NCBI RefSeq assembly: GCF_023558375.1
Contig: NZ_CP083761.1
Span: forward strand, 4,791,001 to 4,855,000
DNA: 64,000 nt
Source: Chroococcidiopsis sp. CCMEE 29
GTDB taxonomy: Bacteria; Cyanobacteriota; Cyanobacteriia; Cyanobacteriales; Chroococcidiopsidaceae
Direction of reading: 5' to 3'
Under the pieces are notes generated by a model. The model worked only from the letters and a program-made list of their open reading frames with translations, was not told the DNA's origin and ran no database searches. Made by a program: the position numbers and the translations under genes. Below, piece by piece: positions 29,042 to 37,077 of the stretch (position 1 is its first letter; every line of letters starts with the position of its first letter).

Positions 29042-29143
29042 CTAGGGTGCAGGGGTTAGGGGCTAGGGAAGCAATAAAAGTATGAAGTGTAAAGGATGAA
29101 GTATGAAGTGTAAATTCAGCCTTCAGCCTTCAGCCTTCATCCT
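29042..29143. repeat. Composite tandem repeats between nrtA and nrtB
   Basis: AGGGGTTAGGGGCTAGGG, then AGTATGAAGTGTAAA twice, then four TTCAGCC-type heptamers. No gene. Confidence 0.7.
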
Positions 29144-29148
29144 GGCTT

Positions 29149-30480
29149 TTAGACTTTTTTGATTTTGAGGCTGTTCAAGTAGGCGGTTGGATTTTCTGGG
29201 TCAAAGTTGGTGCCGTCGAAGAATGTCTCAACACCGCGAGAAGTACTCTTAGGAATTTCTGCCTCCGCAACACTAAGAGCTTTCGCCGCTTCTCGCCACA
29301 GGTCTTCTCGATTAACTGCATCAACTAGTTTCCTAGTATCTGTATCTGCTGGAATATAGCCCCAGCGAATGTTTTCGGTCATAAACCACAGGTCATGACT
29401 CTTGTACGGGTAAGATGCGTTATCCCGCCAGAACTTCATCAAGAGCGAATTACTATAGTCTTCTACCCGACCGGTGCCGTAGTCGTACTTGCCCTGGAAC
29501 CGTCCCAAAATATCTTTTGCTGGCACCCCAAACCACTGGCGGTTGGACACTATATTAGCCATTTCCTCTTTATTTTCTGGCAAAGCGCACCATTGCTGGG
29601 CTTCCTGCACTGCCATGAGAATCGCCCTTGTTGCTTTAGGATTTTTGTCTACCCAGTCTGCCCGCATGGCAAAAGCTTTCTCTGGATGATCTTTCCACAG
29701 TTCACCAGTTGTGAGGGCTGTATAGCCAATGTTCTGACTAACGGTTTGTGCTGGCCATGGTTCACCCACACAGAATGTTTCCATGTTGCCCACTCTCACG
29801 TTTTGTACCATTTGCGGTGGTGGCACCACAATCAAAGAAATGTCTTGTTCGGGGTTGATCCCGCCAGCAGCTAACCAGTAGCGCATCCAGAGATCGTGGG
29901 TGCCGCCAGGAAATGTCACGGCAGCCCTGAGATCCCTGCCAGCAGATTTTTGTTTGGCAAAGGCTTCCCGCAGTGGAGAGCTGTCTAAACCAACCTGCAA
30001 TTCCTTGTAAGTATTGGCAAGAGAAATCGCCTGACCGTTGGTATTCAACCTTGCCAGGATGTACATTGGCACCTTATTGCCCTGAGTAATCGTGCCTAAA
30101 GACATCAAGTAAGGCATGGGAGTTAAAATGTGCGCTCCATCAATGCCACCGCCGCCAGACCCTAGCACCAAATTGTCACGAGTTACTGCCCAGGAAGCTT
30201 GCTTAACAACCTGCACGTCCTTCATACCGTACTTGTCGAAGTGTCCTCTTTCCTTAGCAATAATTAAGGGAGCAGCATCGGTTAGGGCAATAAATCCTAG
30301 CTTGGCAGTAGTTACTTCTGGTGCATCAGCTGGGTCAATATTGGCGGCTGGTACAGTGCCTGCAGTTCCGCCGGTTGGGGCTGTATTTGAGGTGCCGTTA
30401 GTGCAGCCATGAGCTAAAAAAGAACCCGCAGTAGCAGCGCCTGCTGTGATGATGAATTGCCGTCTGGAAAATCTCGTCAT
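29149..30480 (-). CDS. nrtA: Nitrate-binding lipoprotein NrtA
   Basis: 443 residues. Captures nitrate and nitrite in the periplasm for NrtBCD. The N-terminus has a twin-arginine motif SRRQFI (residues 5-10), a hydrophobic run and a lipobox ending at Cys26 (LAHGC), so it is probably a Tat-exported membrane-anchored lipoprotein. Mature domain: [67 protein letters not shown]. First gene of the operon; leader of about 330 bases from the NtcA promoter. Confidence 0.96.
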   Translation of the reverse strand: MTRFSRRQFIITAGAATAGSFLAHGCTNGTSNTAPTGGTAGTVPAANIDPADAPEVTTAKLGFIALTDAAPLIIAKERGHFDKYGMKDVQVVKQASWAVTRDNLVLGSGGGGIDGAHILTPMPYLMSLGTITQGNKVPMYILARLNTNGQAISLANTYKELQVGLDSSPLREAFAKQKSAGRDLRAAVTFPGGTHDLWMRYWLAAGGINPEQDISLIVVPPPQMVQNVRVGNMETFCVGEPWPAQTVSQNIGYTALTTGELWKDHPEKAFAMRADWVDKNPKATRAILMAVQEAQQWCALPENKEEMANIVSNRQWFGVPAKDILGRFQGKYDYGTGRVEDYSNSLLMKFWRDNASYPYKSHDLWFMTENIRWGYIPADTDTRKLVDAVNREDLWREAAKALSVAEAEIPKSTSRGVETFFDGTNFDPENPTAYLNSLKIKKV

Positions 30481-30816
30481 GCTCGTATTCTTTGCTTAAT
30501 CTCTGTCGTCGAATATTGAGGGTGTTTAGTTCTAACTCCAGTCAGGGTTGGTTTAACCCGCAATCAGTTATGCCTGCTGAGGGCTAATTGATAAAGAAAT
30601 ACTGAAGCTATTTGGTTAAAGCTGCTTTTTGTTGTTACAGTATTCTACTTAAGCAATTAAAATCGTATCTTTGGTTACTCCCTGCGCCAGTTACCCAGTC
30701 AGTAGAGGTTTCCATCTCTGACAGATTTCAATTGGCATGTTTAGTCTTCTTGCCCGCTGCTTAGGCAGCAGTTAGCTTTGTTGCCTTAGGTTGCTTGAAT
30801 ACTTTCAACAAATTTA

Positions 30817-30858
30817 AAGTTAAGACTAGTGAGAAAGTAGATTCGTATCCTTAGTAAC
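30817..30858 (-). promoter_or_regulatory. NtcA-activated promoter of the nrtABCD operon
   Basis: Minus strand: GTTACTAAGGATAC (30845-30858, one mismatch to GTA-N8-TAC), 22 bases, TAACTT (30817-30822). Same geometry as the other three promoters. The 30836-30945 block is similar to 24962-25069 upstream of nirA B. Confidence 0.8.
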
Positions 30859-30896
30859 AAAATATTACTTTTTATGAAAAAGAGGCATTGATTTGA

Positions 30897-30909
30897 TGCA
30901 TTTTTTTCA
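30897..30909. promoter_or_regulatory. Candidate NtcB (LysR) site upstream of nrtA
   Basis: TGCATTTTTTTCA, one mismatch to TGCA-N5-TGCA, at the same distance from the NtcA box as in the nirA B promoter. Confidence 0.35.
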
Positions 30910-31152
30910 TGTTTATACGCCCTAAGATAGATGTAGGGTGGTGAAATTACGTAAGATCGAATTTAAACTGGTCTAATCCAGCTGTGAATTAAGGAATTAA
31001 GTGCTTAGTTTTATAAAATTTTGCAAAGCTAAGTGTAAAAATGTAATCAAACCACAGCCGTGGAAATGCCGATGAACCGTCGGGGGTGCTTAAGCTGGGT
31101 TGGTGGAGGCTGGAAAGAACAGAGAGTTTCAGTTCTGGTTAAGGAAAGCTAG

Positions 31153-32544
31153 TTGCAACCTGAAATTACTAGAGTGAACACAAATAGTCAAATCAACTGG
31201 CAGCAGGCGCAAGCAGCGCGTTCTTCAGGTAACTGGTCATTGCTGATCCAATACCTGCAACAGTTAATTTTGGGAGATCGGCAGCCACCCGCCATAGCTG
31301 AGTCTGAGGATTTGTCGGAAATAAACGCAGGGCAAAACCCTACGCGATCGCATCTGCTGGACATGGCTTTAGAAGTTTTAGTCGCTGGAGATTTTCATCA
31401 ACGCTGGGATATTGCCAAGCTGTTGCCTAAGCTAGGACAAAAAACCTATGCAGGAGACGTCGAAGCAGTCATTGCTCCACTAATTGAAATTCTGGAAGAC
31501 GAAGAAGCAGACGAAGAATTACGCTGGTTTGCAGGCCGCACTTTGGGAGATTTTGATCGCCCAACTGCGATCGCAGCTTTAGTGGAATTACTGAAAACAT
31601 CTAACAGTGAAGAACTCAGCGCGATGGCGGCGGCGGCACTCGGGCAAATTGGCAGCCCAGCGGTTGCCGCTTTGACCAAGTTATTAGCAGAGGAGAACAC
31701 GCGACTATTAGCTGTGCAAGCGCTCTCCCACATCCGACGCTCAGAAACGATTGCCCCCTTACTGGGTGTTGTCCAAGATCCGCAAGTTACTATTCGAGCA
31801 GCTGTGATTGAAGCATTGAGCAGCTTTCACGATCCCCGGATTCCACCCATTCTTGTCAGCGCCCTAGATGATTTAGCTGCCCAAGTCAGACGTGAAGCAG
31901 TGATTGGCCTGAGTTTTCGCTCTGACTTACGGGAGGAATTGGATCTGGTTAATCGCCTCAGGCAAAGGCTTTATGACTTCAATTTGGATGTTTGTGCAGC
32001 AGCAGCGATCGCGCTGGGAAGACTAGGCACAGACACTGCTGCCGCTGCCCTATTCCAGGTACTACAGTCCCCAAATACACCATCATCCCTGCAAATAGAA
32101 ATTATCCGAGCCTTAGGCAGGGTAGGTACAGCAACCAGCTTGGCATATCTGCATTCAGGCTTAAATCATCTTGAATCAGTGACAATATGGCAGGAAATTG
32201 TGACGGTTCTGGGGCGAGTAGAACAGCCAGATTTAATGACTCAAGCAGCCCAGATTCTGATAGATGTGCTGAAATCAAATCATCCAGCGACTCAGCATGA
32301 GAGCGTCAAACAAGCGATTGCCCTGTCACTCGGTCAATTGGGCGAGATGCAGGCTGTAGATCCTTTAATTGATCTGCTAGCAGATGCGGATGCCGGGGTT
32401 AGACTGCACGCGATCGCCGCGCTTAAACATCTGGCTCCTGAAGCGGCTCATCGTCAACTAGAGCAGATGGCAACCAACGAAGCACTGGCACCAAGTTTGA
32501 AACAAGGAGTAGCGATCGCCCTGCAAGAATGGTCAATAGATTGA
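31153..32544 (+). CDS. HEAT-repeat protein divergent from nrt operon (NirB-like candidate)
   Basis: 463 residues built largely of alpha-helical HEAT / PBS-lyase-like repeats from about residue 95 on: units such as LRWFAGRTLGDFDRPTAIAALVELL, LSAMAAAALGQIGSPAVAALTKLL and VRLHAIAALKHLAPEAA. The start is probably TTG at 31153, seven bases after AAGGA; GTG at 31174 is the alternative. It sits head to head with nrtA and just upstream of ntcB and cnaT. That is the neighbourhood of NirB, which is needed for full nitrite reductase activity in Synechococcus. The assignment to NirB rests on position and recall of its fold. HEAT proteins of this type can also be phycobilin lyases or chaperones. Confidence 0.75.
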   Translation: MQPEITRVNTNSQINWQQAQAARSSGNWSLLIQYLQQLILGDRQPPAIAESEDLSEINAGQNPTRSHLLDMALEVLVAGDFHQRWDIAKLLPKLGQKTYAGDVEAVIAPLIEILEDEEADEELRWFAGRTLGDFDRPTAIAALVELLKTSNSEELSAMAAAALGQIGSPAVAALTKLLAEENTRLLAVQALSHIRRSETIAPLLGVVQDPQVTIRAAVIEALSSFHDPRIPPILVSALDDLAAQVRREAVIGLSFRSDLREELDLVNRLRQRLYDFNLDVCAAAAIALGRLGTDTAAAALFQVLQSPNTPSSLQIEIIRALGRVGTATSLAYLHSGLNHLESVTIWQEIVTVLGRVEQPDLMTQAAQILIDVLKSNHPATQHESVKQAIALSLGQLGEMQAVDPLIDLLADADAGVRLHAIAALKHLAPEAAHRQLEQMATNEALAPSLKQGVAIALQEWSID

Positions 32545-32552
32545 GAGGCGAG

Positions 32553-32731
32553 CACTTCTGTCCGGGCGGGTTTAACCAGCACATTTGTGGACATACTAAA
32601 TATCTCCTTAAACCCGCCTCTACATCTTCTCATCACCCCTACTCACTTCTGTACGGGCGGGTTTAACCAGCACATTTGTGGACATACTAAATATCTCAAA
32701 CCCGCCCCTACATCTTCTCATCACCCCTACT
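32553..32731. repeat. Two tandem copies of a 90-bp dyad element
   Basis: A unit starting CACTTCTGT and containing CGGGCGGGTTTAA, CACATTTGTGGACATAC and a complementary AAACCCGCC arm occurs at 32553-32643 (91 bp) and 32644-32731 (88 bp). The copies differ by a 3-base indel and two substitutions. Each unit can fold on its GGCGGGTTT/AAACCCGCC arms. A diverged relative lies at 47454-47516. Confidence 0.85.
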
Positions 32732-32800
32732 CACTCAAAGCTGTATCAACCTCTACTAAACTACTGCCGTAAATCCGTTAAGTTGATGGAAGCCATAAAT

Positions 32801-32814
32801 GTAATTCAGGCTAC
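32801..32814. promoter_or_regulatory. Possible NtcA box at the ntcB start
   Basis: GTAATTCAGGCTAC is a perfect GTA-N8-TAC seven bases before the ntcB ATG. No TAN3T lies 22 bases away on either strand, so it does not make the standard activating promoter. It could be a repressing or chance site; about 16 such 6-base matches are expected in 64 kb. Confidence 0.35.
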
Positions 32815-32820
32815 ATCATA

Positions 32821-33807
32821 ATGCGGCTAGAGCAGTTGCAAGCCTTCTTGGCGATCGCAGAAACAGGTAGCTTTCAACAAGCAGCGCGAAAGTGCGGCGT
32901 CACCCAATCCACAATTAGTCGGCAAATTCAGGCACTGGAAGCAGACTTAGGGTTGCAGCTATTTCACCGGACAGCTCAGGCGAAGCTAACGCTTGGGGGT
33001 GAACGTTTGTTACCCCGTGTTCGCAAAATTTGCCAGGAGTGGCGCAATGCTACAGAGGAATTAGCAGATTTACTGGCTGGAAAGCAGCCAGAACTGTGTA
33101 TTGCCGCAATTCACTCGATCTGTTCTTATTACCTACCCCCGATTTTGCAAAAATTTTGTCATAACTACCCCGATGTGCAACTGCGGGTAACTTCGCTCGG
33201 CAGCGATCGCGCCTTGAAAGTCCTTAAAGATGGTCTGGTAGATCTGGCAATTGTCATGAATAATCGCTTTTTAACCACTGGTCCAGAAATGATGGTGGAA
33301 GTGCTATACGATGAACCCATTGAAGTCTTGACAGCAGCAAATCACCCACTAGCCCAGTATCAACAGGTGCCTTGGTCTGAGCTAATCCATTATCCACAAG
33401 TAGTGTTTAAGGATGGTTATGGCATGCAACGCCTGGTACAAGACCGATTTGACCGGCTGGGAGCAAAACTCCAGGCAGTTTTAGAGGTGAACACACTCGA
33501 TGCTTTCCGAGGAGTAGTACGCCAAGGAGAGCTGGTAGCTCTACTCCCTCACTCAGCATTGGTGGAAGCGTGTCTAGACCCCACTCTTGCCGTTCGTTCC
33601 ATCGCTAATACTGCGGCTGACGGTTCTAGTTTGACACGCCAAGTTGTGATGGTGACAACCCAAGATCGGCTAAACATTCCCCCGATTCAGCACTTTTGGC
33701 AATTGGTATGCAAATCTGTAACACTACAATTTGAGCAGCAGCTATCAGCTCAAACGCAAGCTACCAGAGGTGATCTAGCAGAGGCAAACCTAGGGAGGGT
33801 TCTCTAA
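32821..33807 (+). CDS. ntcB: LysR-type nitrite-responsive activator NtcB
   Basis: 328 residues. Winged helix-turn-helix in residues 1-60 (MRLEQLQAFLAIAETGSFQQAARKCGVTQSTISRQIQALE) and a LysR substrate domain from about 90. It enhances transcription of nitrate assimilation genes on top of NtcA, in response to nitrite. Identification rests on its place between the HEAT protein and cnaT, divergent from nrt, and on the sequence, which resembles NtcB as I know it. The C-terminal 20 residues look variable. cnaT follows after about 40 bases on the same strand. Confidence 0.88.
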   Translation: MRLEQLQAFLAIAETGSFQQAARKCGVTQSTISRQIQALEADLGLQLFHRTAQAKLTLGGERLLPRVRKICQEWRNATEELADLLAGKQPELCIAAIHSICSYYLPPILQKFCHNYPDVQLRVTSLGSDRALKVLKDGLVDLAIVMNNRFLTTGPEMMVEVLYDEPIEVLTAANHPLAQYQQVPWSELIHYPQVVFKDGYGMQRLVQDRFDRLGAKLQAVLEVNTLDAFRGVVRQGELVALLPHSALVEACLDPTLAVRSIANTAADGSSLTRQVVMVTTQDRLNIPPIQHFWQLVCKSVTLQFEQQLSAQTQATRGDLAEANLGRVL

Positions 33808-33845
33808 CCCCTCGCCCCTTATTTTTTTGATTGAGTGATGTAACT

Positions 33846-34943
33846 ATGAGCAATGCATTTAGGGATTTGCTGCGGAAGGTGGGTAGTGGTGTTCATACTG
33901 GAGAGGATTTAACTCGTGCTGAAGCGGCAGCGGCAACCCGGATGATCCTGCTGCAAGAAGCAACACCAGCACAAATTGGAGCGTTTCTGATTGCCCACCG
34001 GATCAAGCGACCGACTGGGGAAGAGTTAGCAGGAATGTTGGATGCCTACGATGAGCTAGGACCGAAACTGCAACCGATTGATTCCCCTAAACCGGCGATC
34101 GTTTTGGGTTTACCATATGATGGGCGAGAGCGCACTGCACCTGTAAGTCCGTTGACAGCTCTATTGCTTACAGCAGCTGGGCAGCCGGTGGTAATGCATG
34201 GTAGCGATCGCATGCCCACTAAGTATGGAGTGCCACTGGTCGAGATTTGGCAAGGGTTAGGAGTTGATTGGACTGGTCTTTCTCTAGCGCAAACTCAGCA
34301 AGTGTTTGAGGCAACCGGGTTAGGATTTATCTACCTACCCCAGCATTTTCCCCAAGCGCAGGTAATATTTGACTACCGCGACCAAATTGGCAAGCGCCCG
34401 CCGTTTGCCACAATGGAGTTAATCTGGTGTCCTTATACAGGGGATGCTCACATTATTTCTGGGTTTGTCCATCCTCCCACCGAAATTATGTTCCAAGTAG
34501 CCTTGGCGCTGCGTGGAATCAGCACTTTTACAACGGTGAAAGGATTAGAAGGCAGTTGCGACCTACCGCGCGAACGTACTGTTATTATCGGTATGTCTTC
34601 ACCTAACACACCACACGAAACCACGATTGTTCCCTTAGAACGCTTGCACCTAGTACCTCGGGAATTTGGTTTTGGTAGCAAGAATGTTCCCCTCGGCTCA
34701 ACTTCTCAGCTTGTGGAAGATATGCACTCAGTGTTGCAAGGCAAACCCTCAGAATTGATGCAAACTGCCCTCTGGAACAGTGGTTTTTATCTATGGCGGA
34801 GTGGTGTCTGCCCAGATATAAAATCAGGTATAGCCAAAGCAGAAGATTTATTTACCAGTGGTCAGGTTGCCCAAACCCTCCACAAAATTAGCCAAATAGT
34901 AGGTTCAATTTCGCGATCGCTGGTGCAACAAGTACACGCATAA
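33846..34943 (+). CDS. cnaT: CnaT, phosphoribosyltransferase-like regulator of nitrate assimilation
   Basis: 365 residues, related to anthranilate phosphoribosyltransferase (TrpD). Typical are FRDLLRKVGSGVHTGEDLTRAEAAAA at the start, LGLPYDGRERTAPVSPLTALLL, VVMHGSDRMPTKYG and FTTVKGLEGSCDLPRER. In Anabaena the homologue CnaT is required for nir operon expression. A true trpD normally has GTGGD; here that loop reads LPYDGR, which supports a non-tryptophan role. ATG at 33846 is preferred; the frame also allows TTG at 33831. Same strand and close after ntcB, so likely one transcript. Confidence 0.87.
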   Translation: MSNAFRDLLRKVGSGVHTGEDLTRAEAAAATRMILLQEATPAQIGAFLIAHRIKRPTGEELAGMLDAYDELGPKLQPIDSPKPAIVLGLPYDGRERTAPVSPLTALLLTAAGQPVVMHGSDRMPTKYGVPLVEIWQGLGVDWTGLSLAQTQQVFEATGLGFIYLPQHFPQAQVIFDYRDQIGKRPPFATMELIWCPYTGDAHIISGFVHPPTEIMFQVALALRGISTFTTVKGLEGSCDLPRERTVIIGMSSPNTPHETTIVPLERLHLVPREFGFGSKNVPLGSTSQLVEDMHSVLQGKPSELMQTALWNSGFYLWRSGVCPDIKSGIAKAEDLFTSGQVAQTLHKISQIVGSISRSLVQQVHA

Positions 34944-34973
34944 ATTCGGGAGCATCAGACCACTTAACGGGAC

Positions 34974-35055
34974 GAGGGGTTAGGGGTTAGGGGTTAGGGG
35001 ATTTTGGATTGAATTTTCCTCCCCTGCTTCCCCTGCTCCCCCTGCTCAAGAAAAG
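34974..35055. repeat. GGGTTAG array and CCCCTGCTTC array
   Basis: Heptamer units GGGTTAG (34976-35000), followed by TCCCCTGCTTCCCCTGCTCC-type units. Lies between convergent cnaT and panD. Confidence 0.75.
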
Positions 35056-35080
35056 CTCGCCCCTCGCCCCTTTCGGTCAA

Positions 35081-35467
35081 TTAGACCTTAGCAAGCAGTA
35101 GGTCATCGTAGCGTCGCACTTCCAGCAGCCGATTTTGCTCGTCTACTAGGACAACCGTGGGACAGTAAGTTTTGAGTTCTTCCGGAGTAAACTGAGCGTA
35201 GGTCATAATAATTAAGCGATCGCCTGCCATTCCTAGCCGCGCTGCTGCACCATTCAACTCGATTGCTCCAGAGTTGGTAGGAGCTGCGATCGCATACGTG
35301 ATCAACCGCTCCCCGTTAGCAACATTGACCACTTGCACCTGCTCGTAAGGTAAGATTCCGGCGGCTTCCAACAAGGTTTGATCGACACTGATACTACCCA
35401 CGTAGTTCAGATTAGCCGCTGTGAGGGTGCAACTGTGAATTTTGGCAAGAAGGAGGGTACGCTGCAT
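35081..35467 (-). CDS. panD: Aspartate 1-decarboxylase
   Basis: 128 residues. Makes beta-alanine from aspartate for pantothenate and CoA. A pyruvoyl enzyme: self-cleavage is expected between Gly24 and Ser25 (YVGSISVD), Ser25 becoming the pyruvoyl group. Lys9 ([12 protein letters not shown]) and Thr/Tyr residues of the site ([26 protein letters not shown]) are present. Stand-alone gene. Confidence 0.95.
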   Translation of the reverse strand: MQRTLLLAKIHSCTLTAANLNYVGSISVDQTLLEAAGILPYEQVQVVNVANGERLITYAIAAPTNSGAIELNGAAARLGMAGDRLIIMTYAQFTPEELKTYCPTVVLVDEQNRLLEVRRYDDLLLAKV

Positions 35468-35654
35468 TGTGCTTTAGGCGACAATTTGATTAGAGAAAGT
35501 GTAATGATTTTTTACCCTTCTCCTTCTATTTTGCCTGTTCTCCATTGATTAAAGTTGCAGCACAATTAACTTAATCAGTAAATTGTTGTCTGATCTAAGA
35601 CTGTTCAGCAGTTCTAGACTTGAAGATAATCAAGTATTCAACCTACCATACTAG

Positions 35655-36200
35655 CTACCTGTTGGAAATAAAATCTGAATCTCGACCTTTTTCACTGCCA
35701 GCTTTGATGCACTTTTCCACCAAAGGCATTACTTGGTCGATATCCTGCCAACCGCGAATTTCCGTCACCTTTTTCTCCAAATTTTTATAAGACCGGAAAA
35801 ATTCGGCAATTTCGTCTAATCGGTGCGGTGCTAGATCCTGGAGAGATTTTACGTTCGAGTAGCGAGGGTCTTTATCTGGGACACAGAGAATTTTCTCATC
35901 GCGATCACCCCCGTCAATCATCTCTAACATTCCAATTGGTCGTGCTGCAATGATGCATCCAGGGAAAGTTGGCTCATCGATTAACACCATCCCATCTAGC
36001 GGATCGCCATCATCAGCCAGTGTGTTGGGAACAAAACCATAGTCGTAGGGATATTGCACCGAGGAATAAAGCACTCGATCTAAAGCAAAGGCTTGCAGAT
36101 CCTTGTCATATTCGTACTTGTTTTTGCTACCGGCTGTGATTTCAATCAAAACGTTAATTACACCCGGTTTGGGTTGAGCTGGAATGCGGGATAGGTCCAC
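35655..36200 (-). CDS. ppa: Inorganic pyrophosphatase, family I
   Basis: 181 residues. Hydrolyses pyrophosphate and pulls biosynthetic reactions forward. Metal- and substrate-binding motifs: [38 protein letters not shown] (the DGDPLD signature) and DKDPRY. The start is GTG at 36200 ([13 protein letters not shown]). Monocistronic. Confidence 0.96.
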   Translation of the reverse strand: MDLSRIPAQPKPGVINVLIEITAGSKNKYEYDKDLQAFALDRVLYSSVQYPYDYGFVPNTLADDGDPLDGMVLIDEPTFPGCIIAARPIGMLEMIDGGDRDEKILCVPDKDPRYSNVKSLQDLAPHRLDEIAEFFRSYKNLEKKVTEIRGWQDIDQVMPLVEKCIKAGSEKGRDSDFISNR

Positions 36201-36400
36201 AACAGTTCTCCAAGTTGACAGCTAATCAGGGATACTCTTCTTACTCCCCGTGTAGCATTTTAGGCTAAGACGTACAGCCTGAACAGCCAGCTAGCTGCTT
36301 TTCAAACTAGCTAGCTGTTCAACTTTGGTTAAAGAGATTGATTCACCGCTTGAAATCTACCTCTCAACGCAGCTTAAAATTTATTTCAGCATTGACAACA

Positions 36401-36601
36401 TCAATTTTGAGACCTTTGTAGCGGGTAAGTAATTGGTTGCACCAGTCTAACGTTGCTTTTAACGTTGCTTGAGGAGTAGTGAGCAATCACCCACAGGGGT
36501 AGGGTCAAAGTTAACAAAGCAATTACAGTTCCTACAACGTCTGCCAACCTATGAGAAGACCTCTCACCGGGGTTGGCAGACTGACTACTACTTGAATCCA
36601 T
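36401..36601 (-). CDS. Small single-helix membrane protein, 66 aa
   Basis: Not assigned to a function. Ser-rich N-terminus (about 1-18), one hydrophobic helix at about 21-42 ([23 protein letters not shown]), polar tail. The [16 protein letters not shown] pattern resembles short conserved cyanobacterial proteins. ATG at 36601. No partner gene. Confidence 0.5.
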   Translation of the reverse strand: MDSSSSQSANPGERSSHRLADVVGTVIALLTLTLPLWVIAHYSSSNVKSNVRLVQPITYPLQRSQN

Positions 36602-36756
36602 AAAAATGTTGTTGCGAGCCTAGTTCTAAGTTAATTCAGTCGAATTGATCGGATTGAATCAGGCTATCGTCTAGCCCTACTAATATTTTAACGACTTCTT
36701 TGAAAGAGAGTGTTTCCTAGCAAACAATCTCAACGCAACCTGACTACCCTGAAAAA

Positions 36757-36782
36757 AACCGCCACTAGCAGCATGGCGGTTG
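36757..36782 (-). terminator. Rho-independent terminator on minus strand
   Basis: On the minus strand AACCGCCA, a 10-base loop, TGGCGGTT and a run of seven T. No protein gene runs into it from above, so it probably ends a short non-coding transcript. Confidence 0.7.
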
Positions 36783-36850
36783 CTTGAGCAATCGGAGGGT
36801 CTTAATAGCTTACTCGTAGGTTATCCGTCGATTTGTAGCAGCATTTACTA
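36757..36850 (-). ncRNA. Candidate small RNA ending at an orphan terminator
   Basis: A minus-strand transcript beginning near 36840 (below a GATAAT -10-like box at about 36855) and ending at the hairpin would be about 85-95 nt. No open frame of worth lies in it. Identity to known cyanobacterial sRNAs was not recognised. The rest of 36201-37077 holds only the small gene at 36401 and a GGGGTCAG heptamer stretch near 36885. Confidence 0.35.
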
Positions 36851-37077
36851 TTATCCCAATTTGTGATACCTCACCAGAAAAGGAGTCAGGGGTCGGGGGT
36901 CAGGGATGGAGAGTTGCAAACCGCCTCGGAACAACAAGCAACTGCGGCGATCACTGGGGTTTTCTTGAGCAACAGAGCGTTTGACACATAGTGAATCACG
37001 TTCTCTAGGGAATTGTGAGTTTGGTTGTTGTGTCATGGTATTCTTTTGGGAATCTTATAAATAAATCATCCTCAGGT

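Noticed and set aside
30849-30870. GTAACAAAATATTAC near the nrtA promoter as the NtcA box
   Set aside because: Its spacing is N9, not N8; the overlapping GTTACTAAGGATAC (minus) has N8 and the correct 22-base distance to a TAN3T box.
36851-37036. 61-codon minus-strand frame
   Set aside because: It covers a GGGGTCAG heptamer repeat and the start region of the TPR gene; no protein character.
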